DNA of 64,000 nt from Spirilliplanes yamanashiensis (GTDB taxonomy: Bacteria; Actinomycetota; Actinomycetes; Mycobacteriales; Micromonosporaceae). Both the position numbers and the translations under genes were made by a program. Location: the NCBI RefSeq assembly GCF_016863475.1, contig NZ_BOOY01000025.1, positions 186,001 to 250,000 of the forward strand, in the 5' to 3' direction. Shown one piece after another: positions 16,880 through 26,552 of this stretch (position 1 is its first letter; the number at the start of each line of letters is the position of its first letter). The notes beneath the pieces were generated by a model. It saw nothing but the letters and a program-made list of their open reading frames with translations. It ran no database searches and was not told where the DNA came from.

Positions 16880-17680
16880 GTGGAAACGACGACGACCCTC
16901 GCCCCCGCTGACGAGGACGCGCTGACGAGCGCCGACACCGCCAGCACCCTGCTCGCGGCGATGCACGCGGTGCCCGCCGACCACCCCTCGCGGCCCGGGC
17001 TGCGCGAGCAGGCCATCGAGGCCTGGCTGCCGCTCGCCCGGCACCTCGCCAAGCGCTACACCGGCCGCGGTGAGCCCACCGACGACCTGGTGCAGACCGC
17101 CACGATCGGCCTCATCAAGGCCGTCGACCGGTTCGACCCGGAGCGCGGCATCGACTTCGCGGGCTACGCGATCCCCACGATCATCGGCGAGATCAAGCGG
17201 CACTTCCGCGACCGCACCTGGTCGGTGCGCGTCCCGCGCCGCCTGCAGGAGCTGCGCCTGGCCATCACCGAGGCCAACAACACGCTCACCCACAAGCTCG
17301 GCCGCCCGCCGCTGGTCGCCGACGTCGCCGTGCACCTCGGCATCACCGAGGAGGAGGTGCTGGAGGGCCTGGAGGGCGCCCGCGCCTACAACGCGACGTC
17401 GCTGTCCACCCCGGTCGGCGCCGAGGGCTCCACGGAGCTGGGCGACACGCTCGGCGGCGAGGACACCGAGTTCGAGCTGGCCGAGCTGCGCGTCTCGCTG
17501 GGCCCGGCGCTCGCCACCCTCGACGAGCGCGAGCGCACCATCGTCGCGCTGCGCTTCCACGGCAACCTGACGCAGTCGCAGATCGCCGAGCGGGTCGGCG
17601 TCTCGCAGATGCACGTCTCCCGGCTGCTGGCCCGGGCGCTGACCAAGCTGCGCGACCAGCTGGGCGCCGACGCGTTCTGA
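16880..17680 (+). CDS. SigB/SigF-type RNA polymerase sigma factor
   Basis: 266 residues from GTG 16880. Region 2 (YTGRGEPTDDLVQTATIGLI, FDPERGIDFAGYAIPTIIGE), region 3 (LGRPPLVADVAVHLGITEEE) and region 4 (LDERERTIVALRFHGNLTQS, SQMHVSRLLARAL) are all present, giving the full sigma-B/F architecture controlled by anti-sigma kinases rather than the two-domain ECF type. A SpoIIE phosphatase, STAS antagonists and a HATPase anti-sigma factor lie 1.3-3.9 kb downstream on the other strand, a natural control set. GGGTAG at 16864-16869 resembles a SigB-type -10 and may mean autoregulation. Confidence 0.9.
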   Translation: METTTTLAPADEDALTSADTASTLLAAMHAVPADHPSRPGLREQAIEAWLPLARHLAKRYTGRGEPTDDLVQTATIGLIKAVDRFDPERGIDFAGYAIPTIIGEIKRHFRDRTWSVRVPRRLQELRLAITEANNTLTHKLGRPPLVADVAVHLGITEEEVLEGLEGARAYNATSLSTPVGAEGSTELGDTLGGEDTEFELAELRVSLGPALATLDERERTIVALRFHGNLTQSQIAERVGVSQMHVSRLLARALTKLRDQLGADAF

Positions 17681-17695
17681 TCCACCGGACACACG

Positions 17696-17731
17696 AAACG
17701 GCCGGTGCGGGGAGACCCGCACCGGCCGTTT
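17696..17731. terminator. Bidirectional terminator between sigma factor and GH16 genes
   Basis: A perfect 16-bp stem (AAACGGCCGGTGCGGG and its complement) with a GAGA tetraloop, flanked by A and T runs so it works on both strands. It lies 16 bases after the sigma gene and 20 bases from the stop of the convergent glucanase. Confidence 0.95.
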
Positions 17732-17750
17732 TCCGTCTGCCCGTCGCGCG

Positions 17751-18890
<1,140 letters not shown>

Positions 18891-19031
18891 GGGGGAAGGA
18901 GCCTCCGGGGGGCGTGGGGGGCGAGGGGGCAGCCGTCACCTTCGGGCATCGCGGGGGCGCGCCGCAAGGGACCGCACGGAAACTTAACTAACCGCTCAGG
19001 ACCGGAACCGCCGGCCCCCGGACGCCTCGGC

Positions 19032-19358
19032 TCAGGCCGGGTCCTCGCCCAGCATCGGCACCAGGCCGGCGATGTCGAGCACCCGCCGCACCGGCCCGTG
19101 GTCGCCGACCAGCGAGTAGGAGCGGCCCGCCGACGTGATCGCCGCGTGCCCCTCGATGACGGCGCCCAGCGCCTCCGAGTCGATGAAGGTGACCCCACGC
19201 AGGTCGAGCACCACCGCGGTGATGTCCGCGTCGGCGCCGGCCGCGACGATCGCCGCGTACAGGTCCTCGCGGGCGGCCAGGTCCAGTTCGCCGCCGAGCA
19301 GGAGCCGGGCGGTGCCCGCGTCGTCCTGCCGGTCGATCGAGTAGGTGGGTTCACCCAT
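19032..19358 (-). CDS. STAS-domain anti-sigma factor antagonist
   Basis: 108 residues covering one STAS domain: LLLGGELDLAAREDL, VVLDLRGVTFIDSEALGAV, LVGDHGPVRRVLDIAGL. The serine in FIDSEALG matches the residue phosphorylated by RsbW-type kinases in RsbV/SpoIIAA proteins. The ATG at 19358 lacks a ribosome-binding site but sits 7-8 bases after a good -10, so the message is probably leaderless. It neighbours an anti-sigma kinase gene and a second STAS gene and would release the sigma factor when unphosphorylated. Confidence 0.85.
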   Translation of the reverse strand: MGEPTYSIDRQDDAGTARLLLGGELDLAAREDLYAAIVAAGADADITAVVLDLRGVTFIDSEALGAVIEGHAAITSAGRSYSLVGDHGPVRRVLDIAGLVPMLGEDPA

Positions 19359-19365
19359 GGTGCAT

Positions 19366-19395
19366 GTTGTACTCGTTGCCGTGGAGCAATGACAA
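19366..19395 (-). promoter_or_regulatory. Promoter of the first STAS gene, giving a leaderless message
   Basis: On the minus strand TTGTCA (19395-19390) and TACAAC (19371-19366) are 18 bases apart. The expected start point coincides with the ATG at 19358. Confidence 0.55.
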
Positions 19396-19405
19396 CCCGG
19401 GCCCC

Positions 19406-19831
19406 TCAGCCGGGGAAGCTGGCCCACACGTGCTTGGCGCCGTCCCTGGTGTACCAGCCCGTCTCGACGGCGAGCGTGCGCACGAACCGCATGCCGAGGC
19501 CGCCCGCGCCCGGCGGCCGGTCGTCGTCGAGCCGCGGGACCGCGTCGACGGCGTGGTCGACGACCACCAGCACCAGCCGGTCCTGGGCCTGCTGCAGCCG
19601 CACCTCGGCGGGCGGGCGGCCGTGCCGCAGCGCGTTCGTGGCCAGCTCCGTCGCCACGATCACCGCCCGGTCCAGCACCTCGCCCAGCTCCGCGCCCGCC
19701 ACCCGGGTGACCCGGGCGATCTCGGTGCGCAGCGCCGCCCGCAGCTGGTGCAGGTCACGCACGTCGTCGAGCGTCCACCGGCGCACGTCGACCGCCCCCG
19801 GGTGCGGGGGCGACGCCGGCAGCGAGGTCAT
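19406..19831 (-). CDS. RsbW-like anti-sigma factor / serine kinase (HATPase_c)
   Basis: 141 residues from ATG 19831. The GHKL ATP-binding motifs are present: the N box in VIVATELATNALRHG and the G1-type box in PPGAGGLGMRFVRTLA. Short stand-alone HATPase proteins of this kind bind a SigB/F-type sigma factor and phosphorylate STAS antagonists. It lies between two STAS genes, near a PP2C phosphatase, and 2 kb from a SigB/F-type sigma gene, so that sigma factor is its most likely partner. The pairing is inferred; actinomycetes carry many such proteins. Confidence 0.85.
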   Translation of the reverse strand: MTSLPASPPHPGAVDVRRWTLDDVRDLHQLRAALRTEIARVTRVAGAELGEVLDRAVIVATELATNALRHGRPPAEVRLQQAQDRLVLVVVDHAVDAVPRLDDDRPPGAGGLGMRFVRTLAVETGWYTRDGAKHVWASFPG

Positions 19832-19958
19832 GCCGCGATTGTGCCCCACGACGGGCCGGGTGCGGTGTCCACTTCCGGCCCGTGCTGTCCACACGACGCA
19901 CCGTATGTGCGGCGGGACCGGGCGGGCGGCGGTGTGCCGTCCTGCGCCGTCCCGCCCG

Positions 19959-20309
19959 TCAGAGGTCCGCGGTCGCCTCGGCCACCGTGGGGCGCAGCTG
20001 CAGGATCCGGTCGAGGTTCGCCAGCCGCAGCACGAGCTGCACCCGCCCCGACGCGCCCGCCAGCCGGAACCAGCCGCCCGCCGCCTCCGTGCGGCGGTGC
20101 GCCTCGACGAACGCGCTGAGCGCGCCGGAGTCGCAGAACTCCACCCCGGCGACGTCCAGCACGACCCGCGTCCGGCCCGCGTCGACGCTCTCCATGACGG
20201 CGTCGCGCACGGCGGCCCGGGTGTCGTGGTCGATCTCGCCGGTGGCGGTCAGCACCCGGCCCGTGTCGCCCAGGTCGCGGACGGTCAGGGCGAGGATCTC
20301 GGGGGTCAT
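19959..20309 (-). CDS. STAS-domain anti-sigma factor antagonist, coupled to a PP2C phosphatase
   Basis: 116 residues from ATG 20309, overlapping the stop of the phosphatase gene (ATGA). The STAS core reads LTATGEIDHDTRAAVRD and RVVLDVAGVEFCDSGALSAF, with the phospho-acceptor serine in CDSGAL. The C-terminal part (RVQLVLRLANLDRILQL) is typical. Translational coupling to the SpoIIE-type phosphatase suggests this is the STAS protein that phosphatase acts on. Confidence 0.85.
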   Translation of the reverse strand: MTPEILALTVRDLGDTGRVLTATGEIDHDTRAAVRDAVMESVDAGRTRVVLDVAGVEFCDSGALSAFVEAHRRTEAAGGWFRLAGASGRVQLVLRLANLDRILQLRPTVAEATADL

Positions 20310-21538
20310 GCGTCGTCCGTTCGTCGGGCGGTCGGTGGGACGGTACGCCGTGCCGTCCGGGGTGACCACTCCAGCAGCACGAGGGTGGCGTCGTCGGCAG
20401 GCTCGCCGGGCTGGTGGGCGAGGACGGCGTGCGAGAGCCGGCGCAGCGTCTCGGGCACCGGCAGCCCGTCTGCGGCGTGCCGCTCGACCAGCGCGACGAG
20501 CCGGTCGGCGCCGAACTCCACACCGTCGGCGTCGCGGGCCTCGGTGATGCCGTCGGTGTAGAGCAGCAGCCGGTCGCCCGGCTCCAGGTGCTCCTCGCCC
20601 CACGGGTCGGCCGGGCCGTCCAGGCCCAGCGGCAGCCGGCGCCCGCCGGTGAGGTGCCGCACCAGCCGCCCGCCGCGCACCAGCAGCGGCGGCGGGTGAC
20701 CCGCGTTGACGTAGCGCAGCAGGCCGGAGTCCAGGTCCAGCTCGGCGAGCACCGCCGTGGCGAACCGGGCGTCGGCGAACTGCTCCTGCAGCGCCTGGTC
20801 GGCGGTGCGCGCCTGCTCCGCCAGGTCGCCGCCCGCGCGCCGCGACGACCGGATCGCCGCGAGCGCCACCGCGCAGGCCAGGCCGGCGTGCAGGCGGCGC
20901 CCGGCCGCGTCGAGGATGAGCACCTGCGGCCGGCGGCCGTCCAGGGCGTAGTCGAAGCCGTCGCCGCCGACGTCGTAGCAGGGCTCCAGCACCGCGGACG
21001 CCACCAGGTCGCCGGCGCTGACCGTGAGCGGCGGCAACAGCTGCCACAGCAGTTCGGCGCCCACCGTCATGGGCCGGGACCGCCGGTGCCGGTGCAGGTG
21101 GTCGCCGCGCGGCTCGGTGGTGGTGACGAGGTGGCCGACGAGGCCGGCGACGAGCTCGCAGCCCCGCTGCCACGGCTCGGTGTCCGGGTCGACGCCCTCG
21201 GGCAGGACGAAGTCGACGACCCCGAGGCGGTCGGTGCCGTTGACCATCGGCGCCCACCAGCGCGCGCCCCCCGGCGACCGCGCCGGCACCCCGGCCACGC
21301 CGGTGAACGCCCGCCCGGCCACCGAGCCATCGACGGGCAGCGGCTCGGCGGTCGGCCGGCCCCGCACCGGCAGCGGCCGCAGGAACCGCTGCTCCGGGTC
21401 GACCAGGTAGACCGTCGCGCGCACGCCGAGCGGGTCCAGCGCCTCGTCCACCGCGTTCGCGAGGTCCTCGGGCCGCCACAGGTGGGAGCGGTCGAGCAGC
21501 ACCTTCACGGCGTCGAACCACGAGTCGGCGGCAGGCAT
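20306..21538 (-). CDS. GAF-like sensor plus SpoIIE/PP2C phosphatase (RsbU-like)
   Basis: 410 residues from ATG 21538. The first 150 residues look like a GAF-type sensor (VRATVYLVDPEQRFLRPLP). The C-terminal 240 residues are a SpoIIE-type PP2C domain with YDVGGDGFDYAL, YVNAGHPPPLLV, GDRLLLYTDGITEARD and ADDATLVLLEW, including the metal-binding aspartates. Such proteins dephosphorylate STAS antagonists in response to a signal, so that the anti-sigma kinase lets go of its sigma factor. It heads a cluster with two STAS proteins and one HATPase kinase. Confidence 0.88.
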   Translation of the reverse strand: MPAADSWFDAVKVLLDRSHLWRPEDLANAVDEALDPLGVRATVYLVDPEQRFLRPLPVRGRPTAEPLPVDGSVAGRAFTGVAGVPARSPGGARWWAPMVNGTDRLGVVDFVLPEGVDPDTEPWQRGCELVAGLVGHLVTTTEPRGDHLHRHRRSRPMTVGAELLWQLLPPLTVSAGDLVASAVLEPCYDVGGDGFDYALDGRRPQVLILDAAGRRLHAGLACAVALAAIRSSRRAGGDLAEQARTADQALQEQFADARFATAVLAELDLDSGLLRYVNAGHPPPLLVRGGRLVRHLTGGRRLPLGLDGPADPWGEEHLEPGDRLLLYTDGITEARDADGVEFGADRLVALVERHAADGLPVPETLRRLSHAVLAHQPGEPADDATLVLLEWSPRTARRTVPPTARRTDDA

Positions 21539-21664
21539 GGGGACACCATACGGCCGGGGTCCGACCGCCGGGCCGAACAGCGACGCGGACGGGCGACCGA
21601 TGAGTCCGAGCGCCGGGCCCGGTCTGCACTCCTGAGCACCCCGACACCCTCAGGAGGAACCCCG

Positions 21665-22483
21665 ATGACCACCGTGACCACCGACCTGCTCGACGTCCCC
21701 GGCGCCCGCCTGCATTACGAGCTGCGCGGCACCGGCCCGCTGCTGGTGCTCGTGGCCGCCCCGATGGACGCCCGCTCGTTCGCCCCGCTGGCCGACCTGC
21801 TCGCCGGCGACCACACCGTGCTGACCACCGACCCGCGCGGCATCCACCGCAGCACCGTGGCCGACCGCGCCGCCGACGCCACCCCTGAGCTGCGCGCCGA
21901 CGACCTCGCCCGGCTGATCGCCCACGTCGACGCGGGCCCGGCGGCGATGCTCGGCTCGAGCGGCGGCGCGGTCAGCGTGCTGGCCCTGGCGCAGGCCCGG
22001 CCCGACCTGGCGCACACCGTCATCGCGCACGAGCCGCCGCTGCACGACGGCCAGCCGGACGCCGACCGGCTGCGCGCCGACACCGAGCGGATGTGCGCCA
22101 CCTACCTGGCGGGCGACCCGGCCGGGGCGTGGCGCGACTTCCTGCGCATCGCGAACATCGCGATGCCTCCCGAGCTGGTCGAGCAGGTGTTCCTCGCCGA
22201 CCGGTCGCCGCAGGCCGTCGCCGACGAGCACTACCAGTTCGCCCGCATGCTGCGGCCCACCGTGTACTGGCGGCCGGACGTCGCGGCGCTGCGCGCGTCG
22301 CCCGTCCGGGTCCTGGTCGGGCTCGGCGAGGAGTCGGGCGGGGAGCTGTGCGAGCGCACCTCCGCCACCCTGGCCGCCCGGCTCGGCACCGCGCCCACCC
22401 TGTTCCCGGGCGGGCACATCGGCTTCGCCGACCGGCCCGAGGCGTTCGCCGCCCGGCTGCGTGAGGTCCTGGCCGGGCGGTGA
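21665..22483 (+). CDS. Alpha/beta-fold hydrolase
   Basis: 272 residues; ATG 21665 is preceded by CAGGAGGAA. The fold is recognisable by ARLHYELRGTGPLLVLV, the nucleophile elbow LGSSGGAVS (Ser), and the late histidine in FPGGHIGFADRPEAF. The gene overlaps the following ECF sigma factor by four bases (GTGA). SigG-like ECF genes are often found next to hydrolases of this type, so the two may share a stress-related regulon. Substrate unknown. Confidence 0.85.
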   Translation: MTTVTTDLLDVPGARLHYELRGTGPLLVLVAAPMDARSFAPLADLLAGDHTVLTTDPRGIHRSTVADRAADATPELRADDLARLIAHVDAGPAAMLGSSGGAVSVLALAQARPDLAHTVIAHEPPLHDGQPDADRLRADTERMCATYLAGDPAGAWRDFLRIANIAMPPELVEQVFLADRSPQAVADEHYQFARMLRPTVYWRPDVAALRASPVRVLVGLGEESGGELCERTSATLAARLGTAPTLFPGGHIGFADRPEAFAARLREVLAGR

Positions 22484-23529
22484 GCGGGGCGGGCACACTG
22501 GTCCGGGTGAGCGACACCCGGACGGACGACGCCGACCTGCTGCTGGCGCGCGGCGGCGACGACGCGGCGTTCACCCGCCTCGTCCAGCCGCTGCGCCGCG
22601 AGCTGCACGCGCACTGCTACCGCATGCTCGGCTCGACCCACGACGCCGACGACGCCCTGCAGGACGCCCTGCTGCGGGCCTGGCGCGGGCTGCCTGGCTT
22701 CGCGGGCCGCAGCTCCCTGCGCACGTGGCTGTACACCGTCGCCACCCGCACCTGCCTGGACGCGGTGGCGGCGCGCGGGCGCCGGGCGCTGCCGGTCGAC
22801 CTGGGCCCGGCCAGCCCGCGGGCCGTCGTCGGCGACGTGCCGCTGACCGAGGTCGCCTGGCTGTGCCCGTACCCGGACTCGGGGCTGGGCGTGGGCACGG
22901 CGGCGCCGGAGGCGCGCTACGAGCAGCGCGAGGCGGTCGAGCTGGCGTTCGTGGCGGCGTGTCAGCACCTGCCCGGCAACCAGCGGGCGGCCCTGCTGCT
23001 GTTCGAGGTGCTCGGCTTCTCGGCGGCCGAGATCGCCGCGACGATGGACACCACCGTGGCGTCGGTGAACAGCGCGCTGCAGCGGGCCCGCGCCGTCGTC
23101 GCCGGCCGGGTGCCCGCCCGCAGCCAGCAGCAGACCCTGCGCCGGCTCGACGACGCCCGGCTGCGGCGCATCGTCAGCGGCTACGCGGGCGCGCTGGAGC
23201 GCGGCGACGCCCACGCCCTGGTGGCCCTGCTCACCGCCGACGTCACGTGGTCGATGCCGCCGCTGGGCGCCTGGTACGCCGGCGTCGACGCCGTCATGGA
23301 CTTCGCCGTGGCGCTGCCGCTGGGCTCGTGCGGGGCGTGGCGGCACCGCCCGGTCACCGCCAACGGCCAGCCCGCCGTGGCGCTCTGGCTGCGCGGCGGC
23401 GACGACGGCCCGCACGACTTCTTCTCGCTCACCGTGTTCACCCTGCGCGACGACCGGATCGCGGAGATCACCTCGTTCCTGGGCCCGGAGCACGCCGCGC
23501 CGTTCGGGCTGCCCGCCGCGCTGCCCTGA
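22480..23529 (+). CDS. SigG/SigJ-type ECF sigma factor with C-terminal SnoaL-like domain
   Basis: 349 residues if translation starts at GTG 22480, coupled to the hydrolase stop; a second GTG at 22507 is also possible. Region 2 (HCYRMLGSTHDADDALQDALLR, split by no gap) and region 4 (FEVLGFSAAEIAATMDTTVA) occupy the first 200 residues. The last 130 residues (RIVSGYAGALERGDAHALVA, VTWSMPPLGAWYAG) form a SnoaL/NTF2-like domain, which in this class replaces a separate anti-sigma factor and tunes activity. No anti-sigma gene is adjacent, in keeping with that. Confidence 0.85.
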   Translation: MSGAGTLVRVSDTRTDDADLLLARGGDDAAFTRLVQPLRRELHAHCYRMLGSTHDADDALQDALLRAWRGLPGFAGRSSLRTWLYTVATRTCLDAVAARGRRALPVDLGPASPRAVVGDVPLTEVAWLCPYPDSGLGVGTAAPEARYEQREAVELAFVAACQHLPGNQRAALLLFEVLGFSAAEIAATMDTTVASVNSALQRARAVVAGRVPARSQQQTLRRLDDARLRRIVSGYAGALERGDAHALVALLTADVTWSMPPLGAWYAGVDAVMDFAVALPLGSCGAWRHRPVTANGQPAVALWLRGGDDGPHDFFSLTVFTLRDDRIAEITSFLGPEHAAPFGLPAALP

Positions 23530-23604
23530 GCCGTTTCGCTCAACTCGGCCCCCCGCCGGACGTAGGTAGGGCCGACATCGGCGCGACGGGAATCGGGCGG
23601 GGAC

Positions 23605-24801
23605 ATGACGGCCATGGTGGACGAGGGGGCCAGGGTCGCCGCGCTGCGCAGCTACGGGCTGCTCGACGCCCCGCGCCCGGTCGTGCTCGACGAGCTGACC
23701 CGCCTCGCCGCCTCCATCGCCGGCACCCCGATGTCCGTGGTCACGCTGGTCGACGCCGAGCGGCAGTGGTTCGCCGGCCGCACCGGCTTCCCCGGCGAGC
23801 AGGCCGCCCGCGACGTCTCCTTCTGCGCCCACACGATGGCGGCCGGCCGGCCCATCGCCGTGCCCGACGCGACCCGGGACCCGCGGTTCGCCGGGTTCGC
23901 CACCGTCACCGGCGACCCGCACATCCGCTTCTACGCGGGCGCCCCGCTCGTCGACGAGGACGGCCACCCGCTCGGCGCGGTGTGCGTCATCGACGACCGC
24001 CCCCGCGAGGCCGGCGACCGGCTGCTCGACGACCTCGCCATGCTCGCCGGGCAGGCCGCCGGGCACCTGGCCGCGATCCGCAGCCGCCGCCTGCTCGCCG
24101 AGCTGGGCGACGAGCTGGCCCGCGCCGGGCAGCGCGAGGACGACCTCGTCGCCGCCATCTCCCACGAGCTGCGCACCCCCGTCGCCACCATCCAGGGCTA
24201 CCTGGAGATCCTCACCGACGACGACGCGCTCGCCGCGTACCGGCCCATCGTCGAGCCGATCCAGCGCAACGGCGAGCGCCTCGTGCAGATGGTCGACCAC
24301 CTCCTCGCGGGCAGCCGCCCGGCGGGCGCCCCGCTGGCCGTGCACCGCTCGCCGGTCGACCTCGCCACCGTCGTGCAGGCGGCCGCCGTCTCGTGCGCGC
24401 CGCTCGCCGCCCGCGGCCGGGTCACCGTCGAGCTGCCGGACCCCGGCGCCTCCGCGCCGGCCGTCGCCGACTTCACCCGGCTCTGCCAGGCCACCGGCCA
24501 CCTGCTGCGCAACGCGATCCAGCACACGCCCCCCGGCGGCCGGGTCACGGTGCGGGTCACCGGCGGCGGCACGCCCGCCATCGAGGTGACCGACTCCGGC
24601 GCCGGCATCCCCGCCGCCGAACTGCCGTACGTCTGCGACCGCTTCTACCGCGGCCGGCACTCCCGGGTGCAGGCGGTGGCCGGCGTCGGCCTGGGGCTGA
24701 GCATCGCCCAGCAGGTCATGGCCGCGCACGGCGGCTCCGTCTCGGTGACCTCGCCGGGGGCGGGCGCCGGCACGACGGCGCGGCTGCAACTGCCCGGCTG
24801 A
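23605..24801 (+). CDS. Orphan GAF-domain sensor histidine kinase
   Basis: 398 residues. Residues 20-160 form a GAF domain (MSVVTLVDAERQWFAGRTGF, VSFCAHTMAAGRPIAVPDA, HIRFYAGAPLVDEDGHPLGA). A HisKA dimerisation box follows with the phospho-acceptor His in AAISHELRTPVATIQG near 190, then HATPase motifs HLLRNAIQHTPPGG, VTDSGAGIP and GVGLGLSIAQQVM. There is no transmembrane segment, so it senses a cytoplasmic signal. No response regulator gene is adjacent; partner unknown. Confidence 0.88.
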   Translation: MTAMVDEGARVAALRSYGLLDAPRPVVLDELTRLAASIAGTPMSVVTLVDAERQWFAGRTGFPGEQAARDVSFCAHTMAAGRPIAVPDATRDPRFAGFATVTGDPHIRFYAGAPLVDEDGHPLGAVCVIDDRPREAGDRLLDDLAMLAGQAAGHLAAIRSRRLLAELGDELARAGQREDDLVAAISHELRTPVATIQGYLEILTDDDALAAYRPIVEPIQRNGERLVQMVDHLLAGSRPAGAPLAVHRSPVDLATVVQAAAVSCAPLAARGRVTVELPDPGASAPAVADFTRLCQATGHLLRNAIQHTPPGGRVTVRVTGGGTPAIEVTDSGAGIPAAELPYVCDRFYRGRHSRVQAVAGVGLGLSIAQQVMAAHGGSVSVTSPGAGAGTTARLQLPG

Positions 24802-24822
24802 CCTCAATGGGTGGTGCGCCGG

Positions 24823-25773
24823 TCACCCGGCCGCGCGGCGGCAGCGGTCCGCCAGGGTCCGCAGGTGGTCGCGCAGCTCCGGCGGGTCCAGCACCTCGAA
24901 GTCGACGTCCAGGCTGAGGAGGAAACCGGCCAGGTCGGGCAGGGAGTCGCCGCCGGTCTCCAGCACGCAGTGCGCCGGACCGTCGGCGCGCAGCAGCCCG
25001 GCCGCGGGCGGCACCCGTTCGCCCGCGACCTCAGCGGGAGCGTGCAGCCGGATCCGGGCCGGGTGCCGCCACGCCAGCGAGCCGGTGCCGCGCACCACGT
25101 GCTCGGCGGCGTCGGCGGGTGGGTCGCGGGGGACGAAGCGCGGGCCGACGGGCAGGACGGGCCGCAGCCGGTCGGCCCGGAACGTGCGCCAGTCGCCGCG
25201 GTCGCGGTCCCATGCCAGCAGGTACCAGCGGCGTCCGGTGTAGACCAGGCGGTGCGGTTCCACCCGCCGCAGCGCGGTGGCGCCGTCGCGGCCGGCGTAC
25301 TCGAAGCGCAGCAGGTCGTGGTCGCGGCACGCGCCCGCCACCAGTGTCAGCACGTCGGCGTCGACGGTGGGGCCGCGCCCGGCCGCGGACACGGTGCCCT
25401 GGCGCAGGGCGTCGAGCCGCTGCCGCAGCCGCGCCGGCAGCGTCTGCTCCAGTTTCTGCAACGCCCGCAGCGACGTCTCCTCGATGCCGGTGACGCTGCC
25501 CGCGGCGGCGGCCCGCAGCCCCAGCCCGACGGCGACGGCCTCCTCGTCGTCCAGCAGCAGCGGCGGCACCGCCGAGCCGGCGGCGAGCCGGTAGCCGCCG
25601 GTCACCCCGGTGCTGGAGCGCACCTCGTAGCCCAGGATGCGCAGCCGTTCGACGTCGTTGCGCACGGTGCGGGTGCTGACGTCCAGCCGCCGCGCCAGCT
25701 CGGCGCCGGACCAGTCGCGCCGCACCTGGAGCAGGGACAGCAGGCGCAGTAGCCGCACGGAGGTCTCCAGCAT
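24823..25773 (-). CDS. HTH/WYL-domain transcriptional regulator (YafY family)
   Basis: 316 residues from ATG 25773. A DeoR-type winged helix (WSGAELARRLDVSTRTVRND) is followed by a WYL domain (LVYTGRRWYLLAWDRDRGDW near residue 185) and a C-terminal WCX-like extension. WYL domains bind nucleotides or nucleic acid and often control DNA damage or defence genes, though many family members regulate single neighbouring genes. It is divergent from the VOC gene with only 42 bases between starts, so control of that gene is the simplest guess. Confidence 0.88.
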   Translation of the reverse strand: MLETSVRLLRLLSLLQVRRDWSGAELARRLDVSTRTVRNDVERLRILGYEVRSSTGVTGGYRLAAGSAVPPLLLDDEEAVAVGLGLRAAAAGSVTGIEETSLRALQKLEQTLPARLRQRLDALRQGTVSAAGRGPTVDADVLTLVAGACRDHDLLRFEYAGRDGATALRRVEPHRLVYTGRRWYLLAWDRDRGDWRTFRADRLRPVLPVGPRFVPRDPPADAAEHVVRGTGSLAWRHPARIRLHAPAEVAGERVPPAAGLLRADGPAHCVLETGGDSLPDLAGFLLSLDVDFEVLDPPELRDHLRTLADRCRRAAG

Positions 25774-25815
25774 TGCGGAACCGTAGCTTCCACAAGCGGT
25801 CCTAGCGTCTCAGGC

Positions 25816-26232
25816 ATGACGACATTCCGCGGATTCGCGACGATGAACATCTGGGCCGACGACGTGCCGGCCGCGGCCGCCTGGTACGCCGAGGTGCTCG
25901 GCGTGGCGTCCTATTTCTCCCGCCCGGGCCCCGACGGCCGGCCCGCCTACGTGGAGTTCCGCGTCGGCGACCACCAGGCCGAGCTGGGCATCATCGACCG
26001 GGCGTGGGCGCCGCCCGGCACCCCCGTGGCGCCGGGCGGCGCCGTGACCCACTGGCACGTCGACGACCTGGAGGGCACCCTCGCCCGCCTGCTCGCCCTC
26101 GGCGCGACCCCGCACCTGCCGCTCACCCCGCGCGGTGCGGGCTTCGTCACGGCGTCCGTGGTCGATCCGTTCGGCAACATCCTCGGCATCATGACCAACC
26201 CGCACTACCTGGAGATGCTGGGCCGGTCGTGA
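25816..26232 (+). CDS. VOC (glyoxalase/bleomycin-resistance fold) protein
   Basis: 138 residues with one VOC fold made of two beta-alpha-beta-beta-beta modules: MNIWADDVPAAAAWYAEVLG, then VTHWHVDDLEGTLARLLALG and closing VVDPFGNILGIM. The family includes metal-dependent glyoxalases, dioxygenases and antibiotic-binding proteins; the usual metal-ligand histidines and glutamates are only partly recognisable, so no substrate is proposed. It is divergent from the WYL regulator. Confidence 0.8.
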   Translation: MTTFRGFATMNIWADDVPAAAAWYAEVLGVASYFSRPGPDGRPAYVEFRVGDHQAELGIIDRAWAPPGTPVAPGGAVTHWHVDDLEGTLARLLALGATPHLPLTPRGAGFVTASVVDPFGNILGIMTNPHYLEMLGRS

Positions 26233-26552
26233 TCCGGGGCGGGGTGGGCGGCCGCGTGCTCCCCGTAGCGTGCGGCCGCCGTCCCCCCGTATCTCCCGGC
26301 GCCTACCCCCGTGTGCGCCGCGAGACGATCCTTGTCGCAGGTGAGAAGGCCGTCCGTCGCGTCCTGCCGTTCAGCTCCACGTCCCGATTCCCCCGTTACG
26401 TTCTGCCAACCGGGCGAGGACGACCTGTCTCCCCTGCAACATGGACAAGACTCGTCTCCGCACCTTGAGCGAAGCGTGGGAGACTCGTACCCGTCCTTGT
26501 GCGTATCTTGAATCCCCTGGTCGCGTGGCCCGGGAACGGTTACGGAGGTTGG
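26233..26552. other. 320-base intergenic region before the AfsR-like gene
   Basis: No gene is seen. A 9-bp perfect stem (GGCGGCCGC at 26247-26255 with GCGGCCGCC at 26272-26280, 16-base loop) follows the VOC gene and is probably its terminator. The rest must carry the promoter of the downstream regulator; I see no convincing -35/-10 pair. Confidence 0.5.
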